From NCBI GenBank assembly GCA_013177825.1, contig JABLXX010000002.1, forward strand, positions 558,001 through 622,000: 64,000 nucleotides of DNA. The letters run 5' to 3'. Position numbers and translations under genes: made by a program. Source of the DNA: Syntrophaceae bacterium (lineage in GTDB: Bacteria; Desulfobacterota; Syntrophia; Syntrophales; PHBD01). The notes under the pieces are model-generated. The model was not told the origin of the DNA. It ran no database searches and worked only from the letters and a program-made list of their open reading frames with translations. Within the stretch, counting starts at the first letter, position 1, and the number at the start of each line of letters is the position of its first letter. Positions 18,159 to 26,822 of the stretch are shown one piece after another.

Positions 18159-20288
18159 ATGAAGAAGCGTCTGTTTCTGTGGGCCGCCGCCGTCCTGGTC
18201 CTTGTCGCCGGAGCGGCGGCGTGGGTCCTGGGGGGCATGCTGCGGGGCGGCCCGCCGCCTCCGTCCTTTGCGCAGGTGCGGGAAGAGCGGCGGCTTTCCG
18301 AGGCCTTCCTTCTGGACCGGTCCGGCCGGGTGATCCACGAGCTGCGGGTCGATCCCTCGGGGAGGCGCCTTCCCTGGGTCGCCCTGGGAGACGTCTCGCC
18401 GGCTCTCGTCCGGGCGGTCGTCCGGGGGGAGGACCGGCGGTTCCGGGATCACGGAGGCGTGGACTGGCTTGCCGCGGCGGGAGCCCTGGCAAGGCGGATC
18501 GCCGGGGGGCCGCTCCGGGGCGCCAGCACGATCACCATGCAGCTTGCGGCGCGGCTGGACCGGGAGGCCCGACCGCGGGCGGTGCGGAGGACCTGGGCGG
18601 AAAAGATCCGCCAGGTGCGGGCAGCCCGCCGCCTGGAGGAGAGCTGGACGAAGGACCAGATCCTGGAGGCCTATCTGAACCTGATCACCTTCCGGGGCGA
18701 GCTGCAGGGCGTGGCCGCCGCGTCCCGGGGCCTCTTCGGCAAGGATCCGGCCGGCCTGACCAACGAGGAGGCATATCTGCTGGCGGCCCTGATCCCCGCC
18801 GGGCGGGCGCGGCCGGAGCAGGCAGCCGCCCGGGCGTGGCGCCTGGCCCGCTCCCTCGAAGGGACAACGACGCTCGAACGCCTCCGGACCCTGGCCGAAG
18901 AGCAGCTGGGCCAGCCCTACTTCGTCCAGCCGGCCGTCGCCCTGGCGCCCCACGTGGCCCGGCTTCTCCTGACGGAAGGAGGCCGGCGGATCACGTCCAC
19001 GCTGGACGGCGACCTGCAGCGGCAGGTCCTGGAGATCCTCAACCGGCACCTGGACATGCTGCGGGACCGGAACGTCCAGGACGGGGCGGTCCTCGTGGCG
19101 GACAACCGGACCGGCGCAATTCTGGCCTACGCGGGAAACCAGGGGGCCGGATCCTCGGCGCCTTTCGTGGACGGCATCCGGGCCCCGCGGCAGGCGGGAT
19201 CCACCCTGAAGCCATTCCTCTACGGGCTGGCCTTGGAGCGGAGAATCCTCACGGCGGCCTCCATCCTGGAAGACGCCCCCCTGGAGATCCCGACGCCGGC
19301 CGGGCTGTACATGCCGGAAAATTATTCGAACCACTACGCCGGCCCGGTGAGCGTCCGGACGGCCCTGTCTTCTTCCCTCAACGTCCCCGCCGTGCGGGTT
19401 CTCGGACTGGTCGGGGCGGAGCCCTTCGCACTGCGCCTCCGGGAGGTCGGCTTCGCCGGCGTCCGGAAGGACGGCGAGTACTACGGCTGGTCCCTGGCCC
19501 TGGGGTCCGCCGACGTGACGCTCTGGGAACTGGTGACGGCCTACCGGGTTCTGGCCAACGGAGGCCGGACGGGCGGCCTGACCCTCCTGCCCACGGGAAA
19601 GATTCCTCCCGGGCGATCCGCCATGGACCGGCGGGCGGCCTTCATCGTCTCCTCCATCCTGGCGGACCGGGGATCCCGGAGCACCACCTTCGGGCTGGAG
19701 AACGTACTGGCGACCCGGTTCTGGACGGCCGTGAAGACGGGAACCAGCAAGGACATGCGGGACAACTGGTGCATCGGTTACTCGGAGCGGTACACCGTCG
19801 GGGTCTGGATCGGCAATTTCTCCGGCGCCTCGATGTGGAACGTCACCGGCATCTCCGGCGCCGCCCCGGTGTGGCTGGAGGTCATGAATGTTTTACACGG
19901 CCGGACCGCCTCCGGGCCGCCGGTGCCCCCGAAGGGAGTGACCGCCTCGCCGGTCCGCCTGGCCGGTGCGGAGCCGGACCGGACCGAGTGGTTCCTGGCG
20001 GGAACCGAGCCGGGGCCGGCGGCTGAACCCGGCGCGCCCCGGGATATCGCGGCTATCCTGTATCCGCCCTCGGGGGCCGTCCTGGCCCTCGATCCGGACA
20101 TCCCGGAGGATAACCAGCGGGTTTCTTTTCTGGCAAAATCCCCCCCGGATGCGATATGGATCCTCGACGGCCGTCCCGTTGGGAAGGCCGTTTCCCACGT
20201 CTGGCCGCCGGTCCGGGGGGACCATGTCCTGTCGCTGGCGGACGCGGACGCGAAGATATTGGATACGGTGAGGTTCAGTGTGAAATGA
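18159..20288 (+). CDS. pbpC: Penicillin-binding protein 1C
   Basis: 709 residues. An N-terminal membrane anchor (residues 4-28) is followed by a GT51 glycosyltransferase (about 55-225; catalytic region VRGEDRRFRDHGGVD, and GASTITMQLA). A transpeptidase domain spans about 280-570, with Ser348 of S-T-L-K, the SLN triad motif in SSSLNVP, and K526-T-G. A C-terminal BiPBP_C-type domain covers about 620-709. It polymerises glycan strands at the outer face of the inner membrane. It lies next to the alpha-2-macroglobulin, as in many proteobacteria, where the pair is thought to act in repair and defence after wall or membrane breach. The last bases overlap the next gene (ATGA). Confidence 0.95.
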   Translation: MKKRLFLWAAAVLVLVAGAAAWVLGGMLRGGPPPPSFAQVREERRLSEAFLLDRSGRVIHELRVDPSGRRLPWVALGDVSPALVRAVVRGEDRRFRDHGGVDWLAAAGALARRIAGGPLRGASTITMQLAARLDREARPRAVRRTWAEKIRQVRAARRLEESWTKDQILEAYLNLITFRGELQGVAAASRGLFGKDPAGLTNEEAYLLAALIPAGRARPEQAAARAWRLARSLEGTTTLERLRTLAEEQLGQPYFVQPAVALAPHVARLLLTEGGRRITSTLDGDLQRQVLEILNRHLDMLRDRNVQDGAVLVADNRTGAILAYAGNQGAGSSAPFVDGIRAPRQAGSTLKPFLYGLALERRILTAASILEDAPLEIPTPAGLYMPENYSNHYAGPVSVRTALSSSLNVPAVRVLGLVGAEPFALRLREVGFAGVRKDGEYYGWSLALGSADVTLWELVTAYRVLANGGRTGGLTLLPTGKIPPGRSAMDRRAAFIVSSILADRGSRSTTFGLENVLATRFWTAVKTGTSKDMRDNWCIGYSERYTVGVWIGNFSGASMWNVTGISGAAPVWLEVMNVLHGRTASGPPVPPKGVTASPVRLAGAEPDRTEWFLAGTEPGPAAEPGAPRDIAAILYPPSGAVLALDPDIPEDNQRVSFLAKSPPDAIWILDGRPVGKAVSHVWPPVRGDHVLSLADADAKILDTVRFSVK

Positions 20289-21331
20289 CAGGCGATGCGT
20301 ACCGGCCCTCGGGCTGGCTGAAAAACCCCCATGTTCAAACCCTGCTTTCGAGTTCGCGCCTCCGGGCCCTCGGCCGCCATCCCATGGAAGAGGCCGCCTG
20401 CGAGGTCATCCTGGACGGCGTGTACCGCTCCCGCCTCCAGGGCTTTCACTCCCCCCATCCCGGCGAAAATCCCCGGGGCCTGGTCATCCTCCTCCACGGC
20501 TGGGAAGGCGGCGCCGGCTCGGCCTACATCCGCTCGGCGGGAAGCTATTTCTGGGACCGGGGACTGGACGTCCTCCGGCTCAATCTCCGGGACCACGGCA
20601 ACAGCCACGACCTCAACGAGGGGCTGTTCCACGGCGCCCTCATCGACGAAACCCATGCCGCCGTGAGCCAGGCCGCGGAGCTGGCGAAGGGGGCTCCCTG
20701 CTGGATCCTCGGCTTCTCCATGGGGGGCAACTTCGCCCTCCGGATCGCCCTCGGGCAGGGCCGGGATCCGATTCCCGGACTCCGCCGCGTCTTCGCGGTC
20801 AGCCCGGCGCTCGATCCCTACAAGGCCACCGTGGCCATCGACGAAGGGCCCGCCCTGTACAGGAAGTATTTCCTGAAGAAATGGAAGCGATCCCTCCGGA
20901 GAAAGGAGCGTCTCTTCCCCGAGCGGTACCGCTTCGGGGATCTTTTGAAGGAGCACGACACCTGCATCGGCCTCACGGAGGCCATCATGGGCTACTTCCC
21001 GCAATTCCCCGACTACCGGACCTATTTCCTTCAGTACACTCTGCTGGACGGAGCCTTCCGTCACCTGGAGACGCCCCTGACAATCTTCACCTCCGCCGAC
21101 GACCCGATCATCGACGTGAACGACTTCCGGGGGCTTGCACCGAGCCCGAACCTGGACCTGCGGATCCTGCCCCACGGCGGACATTGCGGCTTTTTCGAAT
21201 CGGCATTCCCCTTCACCTGTTACCACGAACGGGAAGCGATGCGGATGATCTCGGAAGGCCTGAAGGGTGGGAAGGAAGTCAGAGCGAACGGCGTGGTGCG
21301 GTTGCTCAAGCCGGCGGATCAGAGGAGATAG
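20285..21331 (+). CDS. YheT-like alpha/beta hydrolase
   Basis: 348 residues. The family start NPHVQTLL is visible at about residues 14-21. The nucleophile elbow is GFSMGGN, the acid residue lies in FTSADDPIID, and the histidine lies in LPHGGHCGF. Relatives are carboxylesterases of unknown natural substrate. The ATG at 20285 overlaps the pbpC stop by four bases, so it is the third gene of the alpha-2-macroglobulin/pbpC unit. The frame extends back to 20156, but that part duplicates pbpC coding sequence. Confidence 0.88.
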   Translation: MTGDAYRPSGWLKNPHVQTLLSSSRLRALGRHPMEEAACEVILDGVYRSRLQGFHSPHPGENPRGLVILLHGWEGGAGSAYIRSAGSYFWDRGLDVLRLNLRDHGNSHDLNEGLFHGALIDETHAAVSQAAELAKGAPCWILGFSMGGNFALRIALGQGRDPIPGLRRVFAVSPALDPYKATVAIDEGPALYRKYFLKKWKRSLRRKERLFPERYRFGDLLKEHDTCIGLTEAIMGYFPQFPDYRTYFLQYTLLDGAFRHLETPLTIFTSADDPIIDVNDFRGLAPSPNLDLRILPHGGHCGFFESAFPFTCYHEREAMRMISEGLKGGKEVRANGVVRLLKPADQRR

Positions 21332-21460
21332 GGAAGAACAAATCGGTCTCCGGTCTTCCCCGTGGCGGCCCGAAAAGCGCAAGACTTCGCCAGGCCTTTG
21401 AAAAGGGCAGGGAGCGCGGCATGGCCGGCATCCTCCCTGCCCGGGTCGACGATGGACAGG

Positions 21461-22825
21461 CTACTGGAAAATGCCCCTTTCCCGGGCTGCCATAACCAGT
21501 TCATCCTGGAACCGAGGATGGGCGATTTTGATCAGCGCCTCCGCCCGCTCGGCCACGGACAGCCCCTCCAGCGGGCCCGCGATGCCGTTCTCCGTGACCA
21601 CGTAGTCCACCAGGTGGCAGGGGATGTTCACCAGGCCTCCGGGCTTCAGGAATTTCACGATGCGGCTGATGGGATTCCGGTTTTCATCCCGCCCCACCGA
21701 CTCCGTCGCGATGATCATCCGTCCAAATTCGGACATGCGGCAGCCCATGGCGAAATCAATCTGGCCGCCATGGCCGCTGAAGATCCGCTCGCCGCAGGTG
21801 AGGGAGGCAATCTGCCCGGCCAGGTCGATCTCCAGGGCGCCGTTGATGCCTACGAGCTGGTCCTCGGCGCCGAGAATGCTCGGGTGGTTCGTCATGTTGC
21901 TGGGGAAGAATTTCACGAAGTCGTTTTTCTGGATGAATTCATAAAGCTCCGCCGACGGCCCCATGAACGTGCAGTTGATCTCCCCGGGCCGGAACTTCTT
22001 GTACTTCCCCGTGCAGATGCCCTTCTCGACCCACTGGGGAGCCCCCGTGGGGAGCATCTCCGTGAGGACCCCGATGTCCCGGAGGTCCGACTTGACGATG
22101 AGGTCGGAGACCACCATGGGGAGGGCGCCGATGCCAATCTGGATCGTGTCGCGGTCTCTCAGCAGGCTGACCACGTTTTCGGCGATTTTGTGGTGCGTTT
22201 CCGACGCAGTGGGCGGCGGCGGGGCCGGCAGCTTCGCGGAGTTCCGGACGATACAGCTCAGCCTGGACACGTGGAGTTTCGTATGGCCGAAGGCGTGTGG
22301 AAACTGATCGTTCTCCTCGGCAATGACAACCCGGGCGCCGCCGATGACTCCCCGGCTCGTCTGCAGGCCTTCCACCATGGCGCGGGTGTAGAAGAGGTCG
22401 GGCCCCAGGTTTACGAAGCCGTCGTTGTCGGGCGGCGACACCATCATCACGACGACGTCGGGCCTGCGGTAGTAGGCATACTGCTTGGAGGTGGAAAAGG
22501 AACTGACGGGGACGTAGCGGCCGTAGCTTTCGCTCTCGGGAAAGCAGGCCCGGATGGTGGGCGTTCCCAGGAAGCCCGCGTTGATCCGGAAACTGCCGCT
22601 GTACTCGGGCTTCATCATCTTGTAGGGCCGCATGGTGAGCAGGGCGTTGAACTCGCAGCCGGTGAGCTCGTCCCTGCGGTCGGCGATGGCGTCCATGATC
22701 AGGTTCGTCGGCTGGCCCAGCATGAGGGGATTCATGATCCGATCTCCGCTTCTCACGGTACGCGCGGCTTCTTCCGCCGTGCACAGCTTCGCCTTGTAAA
22801 GATCCTTCCAGTCTCCTGACGACAT
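21461..22825 (-). CDS. Acetyl-CoA hydrolase/transferase family CoA-transferase
   Basis: 454 residues, a single-chain family I CoA-transferase resembling 4-hydroxybutyrate or acetate CoA-transferases. Both halves of the fold are present: VRSGDRIMNPLMLGQP in the first, IGIGALPMVVSDLI and GHGGQIDFAMGCRMSEFG in the second. It would activate an organic acid by exchange with acetyl-CoA or another acyl-CoA. I start at the second ATG (22825), seven bases from GGGAGGGA; the first ATG (22831) is too close to that site. It is the last gene of the eight-gene minus-strand operon. A 129-bp gap separates its 3' end from the convergent hydrolase gene, without a clear terminator. Confidence 0.88.
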   Translation of the reverse strand: MSSGDWKDLYKAKLCTAEEAARTVRSGDRIMNPLMLGQPTNLIMDAIADRRDELTGCEFNALLTMRPYKMMKPEYSGSFRINAGFLGTPTIRACFPESESYGRYVPVSSFSTSKQYAYYRRPDVVVMMVSPPDNDGFVNLGPDLFYTRAMVEGLQTSRGVIGGARVVIAEENDQFPHAFGHTKLHVSRLSCIVRNSAKLPAPPPPTASETHHKIAENVVSLLRDRDTIQIGIGALPMVVSDLIVKSDLRDIGVLTEMLPTGAPQWVEKGICTGKYKKFRPGEINCTFMGPSAELYEFIQKNDFVKFFPSNMTNHPSILGAEDQLVGINGALEIDLAGQIASLTCGERIFSGHGGQIDFAMGCRMSEFGRMIIATESVGRDENRNPISRIVKFLKPGGLVNIPCHLVDYVVTENGIAGPLEGLSVAERAEALIKIAHPRFQDELVMAARERGIFQ

Positions 22826-22898
22826 GATCATTCCCTCCCTTTTTCGTACATCCCGGATGTGGTTCCGCTGTTCGGATTGTCAGACCCGCGCGGAACGG

Positions 22899-23360
22899 TC
22901 AAACGGGGGCAAACCAGGCAATGTCCCGGATATCCGCGTTTTTTGACGGATTCCAGACGACCCTCACTTTGGCCCCCGCCTTCAGTTTCCGTTTTCTCTC
23001 TCCCGTGTCCGTTATATCGAACCCGTCAATGAAGTGATGAAAATCGCAATCCGTTCCGTCCAGCCGAATCATGCCGATGATGTAGGGAGGATCTTTCACC
23101 TGGCCGTAATAGGATGTGTTCACCAGGGTCCACGAGACGATCTTCCCCAGGGGCTTCACGTCGACCCACTCCTTCAGGTCCGTGAAGCAGCCGGGGCAGA
23201 AGGATCTCGCCGGGACATAGACCTTGCCGCAGAGGTCGCACTTCGTCCCCAGGATCCTCTCCTCCTTCAGGCCGTCGAAAAACCGGGTCCATGTCCTGCC
23301 CAGGGCCCACTGGTAGGGCAGGGCCACGTCGTTCCGGATGGTTCTGTATTCCTTGGCCAT
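22899..23360 (-). CDS. Zn-ribbon/OB-fold (DUF35) acyl-CoA-associated protein
   Basis: 153 residues. A rubredoxin-like zinc ribbon with C-x2-C and C-x2-C (KCDLCGKVYVPARSFCPGC, about residues 40-58) precedes an OB fold (about 68-150). DUF35 proteins act as obligatory partners of thiolase-fold enzymes, as BbsA does for the thiolase BbsB. It lies 13 bp downstream of a second DUF35 gene and close to two thiolase-fold genes. It should bind acyl-CoA or position the thiolase substrate. Confidence 0.87.
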   Translation of the reverse strand: MAKEYRTIRNDVALPYQWALGRTWTRFFDGLKEERILGTKCDLCGKVYVPARSFCPGCFTDLKEWVDVKPLGKIVSWTLVNTSYYGQVKDPPYIIGMIRLDGTDCDFHHFIDGFDITDTGERKRKLKAGAKVRVVWNPSKNADIRDIAWFAPV

Positions 23361-23373
23361 GATCTCGTCCTCC

Positions 23374-23841
23374 TCAGTCCGCGGGCTCGAAATAAGCGAT
23401 GTCGAGAATGTTTCCCCGTTTCTCCGGGTTCCAGACCGCCCGGACCCGGCTGCCCAGCTTCACGATCTCCCGGACCCGGTCGAAGTCTTGCAGGTCGATT
23501 CCCGCGACCTGGTGGATGAAGCCGCTGTCGCTCCCGTCCAGCCGGATCTGCGCGGAGATGAAGGGGATCCTGATCTCCTGGGCGAAAAAGGGCATGTTCA
23601 CGTAAACCCATGTCTCCAGCACGCCCTCCTGACTGACCTCGACCCACTCGTCCATGTCCACGAAGCACCGCGGGCAGAAGCTCCGGGGAGGGACGAGCAC
23701 GCGCGAGCAATTCCCGCATTTCTTGCCCATGATCCGCTCTTCCTTCAGGAAATCGTAAAAGGCGCTCCAGGTCCTTCCCAGCGCCAGCTCGTAGGGGACC
23801 GTGACCTGCCCCTTGACGATGCGGTGTTCTTCCTTCGCCAT
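23374..23841 (-). CDS. Zn-ribbon/OB-fold (DUF35) acyl-CoA-associated protein, second copy
   Basis: 155 residues, a clear paralogue of the downstream DUF35 gene. The zinc ribbon CGNCSRVLVPPRSFCPRC spans about residues 42-59 and the OB fold about 70-150. Both copies share the N-terminal phrase YELALGRTW/YQWALGRTW, so a duplication is likely. It is 15 bp downstream of the cysteine-containing thiolase. Two DUF35 proteins with two thiolase-fold proteins suggest either two thiolase complexes or one hetero-oligomer. Confidence 0.87.
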   Translation of the reverse strand: MAKEEHRIVKGQVTVPYELALGRTWSAFYDFLKEERIMGKKCGNCSRVLVPPRSFCPRCFVDMDEWVEVSQEGVLETWVYVNMPFFAQEIRIPFISAQIRLDGSDSGFIHQVAGIDLQDFDRVREIVKLGSRVRAVWNPEKRGNILDIAYFEPAD

Positions 23842-23856
23842 GGCTCATCCTCCTCC

Positions 23857-25023
23857 TCAGAGCGTCGATCCGACGATGGTGACGCCGTTGAACTGGTCCA
23901 CGCCGCCCATGGCGTGGGAGAGGGCCAGCTTCGCGCCCTCCACCTGCCGCTCCCCCGCCTTGCCCGTCACCTGGAGGGCCGCTTCCGCCAGCCGGATCAG
24001 GCCGGTGGCGCCGATGGGGTTGGTACAGAGCGTGCCTCCCGACGGATCGCAGGGAAGCTCGCCGCCCTTCCGGAAGGTTCCCTTGAGGACATAGTCCGGG
24101 GCCTCTCCGCGGGGACAGAAGCCGAAGCACTCGTAGAAGATCATCTCCTGGTAGGTGAAGGGGTTGTAAATCTCCGCCACGTCCAGCTCCTTCAGGGGAT
24201 CCCGGATGCCCGCCTGCCGGTAGGCCTCGCCGGCGGCCTCGGTGGCGCTCATCCAGACGGCTTTGTCGCTCTCGCCGTAGAAAAACTCTTCGCCCCGGAA
24301 CCCCAGTCCCCGGATCCAGGCGGGTTTCCGCCCGATCTTCCGGGTTGCCTTTTGGGAGGCGAAGACGACGGCACAGGCGCCGTCCGAAGCCGGACAGACG
24401 TCAAGCAGGCGAACGGGGTAGGTGATGACGCGGGCGTTCTTGACCTCCTCCATGGTTACCCGCATGCGGATGTGGGCGTGCGGGTTGTCCATGGCATTGT
24501 CGTGGTTGCTGACCGAGATGAGCGCCGCCGCCTCCCGCCCCTTCTCCTCGGGGATGCCGAACCGGTACATCCACTCCATGCTCTGCATGGTGAAGACGCC
24601 CGGCGCGCCGGCGGCGAAGGTCCGCTGGAAGAAGGGGTCGAAGACCGTGGTCATGGTCGCCTGGCCGTCGCCTTCGGACATTTTTTCGGATCCCACGACC
24701 AGGACGATGTCCGCCATCCCGGAGGCCACCCAGAAGAACCCGCAGTGCCCGATGGACTGGCCGGTGCTTCCGCAGGTCTCTACCTTCAGGACAGGCTTGC
24801 CCAGGGACCCCATGGCCTCGGCGAAATAGAAATGGGTCGACGAGACCCCCTCCATCATGGAGGGCATGGTTCCGAGGACGACCCCGTCGATATCATTCAG
24901 CGTGATCCCCGCATCCTCCAGGGCCGCCGTCACGGCCTCCCTGACGAGGTCGGGATAGCACACGTCCGTCCTTCTACCGTGCCGGGTCTGGCCCGTTCCG
25001 ATGATTGCAACCGCGTTTCCCAT
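23857..25023 (-). CDS. Thiolase family protein (SCP2-type), catalytic cysteine present
   Basis: 388 residues. The N-terminal thiolase domain starts VAIIGTGQTRHG. The acylation cysteine lies in VETCGSTGQSIGHCG (about residue 88). The C-terminal motif is GGTLCTNPIGATGLIRLAEAALQ, with Asn replacing the usual His as in SCP2-like thiolases, and ALSHAMGG supplies the late motif. It should cleave a 3-oxoacyl-CoA with CoA (or the reverse), with a DUF35 partner. GAGGGAAAGAC precedes the ATG. Thirteen bases separate it from the second thiolase-fold gene. Confidence 0.9.
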   Translation of the reverse strand: MGNAVAIIGTGQTRHGRRTDVCYPDLVREAVTAALEDAGITLNDIDGVVLGTMPSMMEGVSSTHFYFAEAMGSLGKPVLKVETCGSTGQSIGHCGFFWVASGMADIVLVVGSEKMSEGDGQATMTTVFDPFFQRTFAAGAPGVFTMQSMEWMYRFGIPEEKGREAAALISVSNHDNAMDNPHAHIRMRVTMEEVKNARVITYPVRLLDVCPASDGACAVVFASQKATRKIGRKPAWIRGLGFRGEEFFYGESDKAVWMSATEAAGEAYRQAGIRDPLKELDVAEIYNPFTYQEMIFYECFGFCPRGEAPDYVLKGTFRKGGELPCDPSGGTLCTNPIGATGLIRLAEAALQVTGKAGERQVEGAKLALSHAMGGVDQFNGVTIVGSTL

Positions 25024-25036
25024 GTCTTTCCCTCCT

Positions 25037-26173
25037 CTATGCGGATAAAATGACGACGGAGTGGCACTGGCCGCCGAAGCCGTGGGTGCTGTGAGCCAGG
25101 GCCGTCCGGACCGGCTTCCCGACCTGGTGTTCCCCCGCCTCGCCCCGGATCTGCAGGGCCGCCTCGGCGATCCGGTAAAGGCCCCGGGCCGGATAGGGAT
25201 TCGTGGCGAGAACGCCGCCGGAGGGATTTACGGGAAGCGCCCCGTCCATCCGGGATGCGCCGCTGTCGAACCATTTGCCGCCTTTCCCTTCGCCGCAGAA
25301 ACCGAGCTGCTCGCACCAGAGAAGCTCCTGGAAAGCATAGGGCTCGCAGACTTCCGCCACGTCGATCTCCTTCCCGGAGCGCCCGACACCCGCCATGACG
25401 TAGGCCCGCTTCGCCGCCTCCGGCAGCCGGCCCTTCAGGAGGTCCCGGTCGCCGGGATGGAAGTGGTCCATGGAGCAGCCGTAGCCGGCAAGCCAGACGG
25501 GTTTTTTCGTCAGCTTCTTCGCCCTTTTCTCCGAGGCCAGGAGCACCGCGACGACGCCGTCGGACTTGGGCGCGCACTCCAGGGCCTTCAGGGGGTCGTA
25601 GATCCTCTCCGAGTTCATGACGTCTTCGATGCTGACCCTTCGCTTCCGGTCGGCACAGGGGTTGAAGAGCGCATTGCCCAGGTTCTTCACGGCGACCCCG
25701 GCGCACTGCTCCTCCGTCACGCCGTAGCGCTCCATGTATTGCCGCATCTGCATGGCCGCCACGACGCTTTCGTTAATGCCTGTGGGACGCAGGTAGAAGG
25801 GATCGCCGTAGAAGCTGGTGATGGGGTCGTTGTCCGGGTTCTCGGAACCTTTGACCAGGGCCGTCACCAGGACTGTGTCGTAACGGCCGGACAGGATCCG
25901 CATGCAGCCGTAAATGAAGGAGAAGGCCGATTCCTCCGCCCGGGAGCCTTCCTTCAGGAAAGCCCCGATGCCGTCCCAGTCGAAGGCATTGGCGCAGGAC
26001 AGGCCGCTGTGGAAGATGTCCGCCGAGCCGGCGATGATGCATCCGACGTCCTGCCGCTTGAGTCCGGCCTTGTCCAGGATCTCCCGGTTGACCCGGTAGG
26101 TGAAATCCATCAGGCTTTCCCTGGATTCCATACCGGAACTCTGTGCCACGTGGGTAATGGCAACCTTTTGCAT
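25037..26173 (-). CDS. Thiolase-fold protein lacking the usual catalytic cysteine
   Basis: 378 residues, homologous throughout to the neighbouring thiolase (shared NPSGG, PARGLYRIAEAALQIRGEAGEHQV). At the position of the nucleophilic cysteine it reads AEESAFSFIYGC instead of ETCGSTG. The nearest Cys (in YGCMR) is displaced by several residues. The late motif is ALAHSTHGFGG. It may be a structural or regulatory partner, or use a different residue. The start at 26173 follows GAGGAGGAAAAATC; the frame extending to 26329 overlaps the hydratase gene. It is fourth in the sigma-54 operon. Confidence 0.85.
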   Translation of the reverse strand: MQKVAITHVAQSSGMESRESLMDFTYRVNREILDKAGLKRQDVGCIIAGSADIFHSGLSCANAFDWDGIGAFLKEGSRAEESAFSFIYGCMRILSGRYDTVLVTALVKGSENPDNDPITSFYGDPFYLRPTGINESVVAAMQMRQYMERYGVTEEQCAGVAVKNLGNALFNPCADRKRRVSIEDVMNSERIYDPLKALECAPKSDGVVAVLLASEKRAKKLTKKPVWLAGYGCSMDHFHPGDRDLLKGRLPEAAKRAYVMAGVGRSGKEIDVAEVCEPYAFQELLWCEQLGFCGEGKGGKWFDSGASRMDGALPVNPSGGVLATNPYPARGLYRIAEAALQIRGEAGEHQVGKPVRTALAHSTHGFGGQCHSVVILSA

Positions 26174-26255
26174 GATTTTTCCTCCTCGATGCTTTCCTGT
26201 GACGGTGCTCCGTTCCCGCTGCAGCCGCCTGCGGGGATCGCCCCGGCGCCGCTTC

Positions 26256-26735
26256 TCACCCTGTCTGCTCTTTCGGAGCCCTCCTGCCGCAAAGGACCTT
26301 GATGACGAAGGAGACAAGGAGTTCTCCATGCTGGTTCACGATCCGGTGGCGGGTTGTGAGCACGCCCCGGTCTGGAGACCGGTCGATGATCTCCGTCACC
26401 TCCACCTCGCAGCGGATCGTGTCCCCGATTTTCGTCGGCCCCGTGAAGCGAACGTTCTCCATGCCGTAAAAGGCGATGAACGACCGGGGGAGAAAGCTCG
26501 CGCAGGGACCGAGACGGAACGGCAGGGCCATGCCGACGGAGAGCGTCAGCATGCCGTGGGCGATCCGTTCTCCGAAAGGCGTTTTCGCCGCGTATTCGAC
26601 GTCCGTGTGCAGAGGGTGCCAGTCCCCCGTTAGACCGGCGAAGGTTACGATGTCGGCCTCCGTGATCGTTCTCGCCGGGGAGACGAACTGGTCGCCGATG
26701 GCGTAATCGTCCAGGGATTCGTGGTCTTTTGTCAT
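26256..26735 (-). CDS. MaoC-like acyl-CoA hydratase (hotdog fold)
   Basis: 159 residues. The hydratase-2 motif is seen as FAGLTGDWHPLHTD (about residues 30-43), with catalytic Asp and His, followed by ERIAHGMLTLSVG. This fold hydrates trans-2-enoyl-CoA to (R)-3-hydroxyacyl-CoA or dehydrates it. AAAGGAG precedes the ATG at 26735; the longer frame to 26807 adds a low-complexity N-terminus and is rejected. It sits between the acyl-CoA dehydrogenase and the thiolases, matching the order oxidation, hydration, thiolysis. No separate 3-hydroxyacyl-CoA dehydrogenase is found in the operon. Confidence 0.87.
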   Translation of the reverse strand: MTKDHESLDDYAIGDQFVSPARTITEADIVTFAGLTGDWHPLHTDVEYAAKTPFGERIAHGMLTLSVGMALPFRLGPCASFLPRSFIAFYGMENVRFTGPTKIGDTIRCEVEVTEIIDRSPDRGVLTTRHRIVNQHGELLVSFVIKVLCGRRAPKEQTG

Positions 26736-26822
26736 AGGGACTCCTTTCCCGTTATGGGGAGGGATGGGAGGAGCGTCCGGCGCCGGTGGCGCGGAAACGG
26801 GCGACATACGCCTGGTGCGGGC

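Noticed and set aside
14868-19334. 1488-codon minus-strand frame across alpha-2-macroglobulin and pbpC
   Set aside because: Both plus-strand genes have complete domains and motifs here. The minus frame has only Arg/Gly/Pro-rich shadow sequence.
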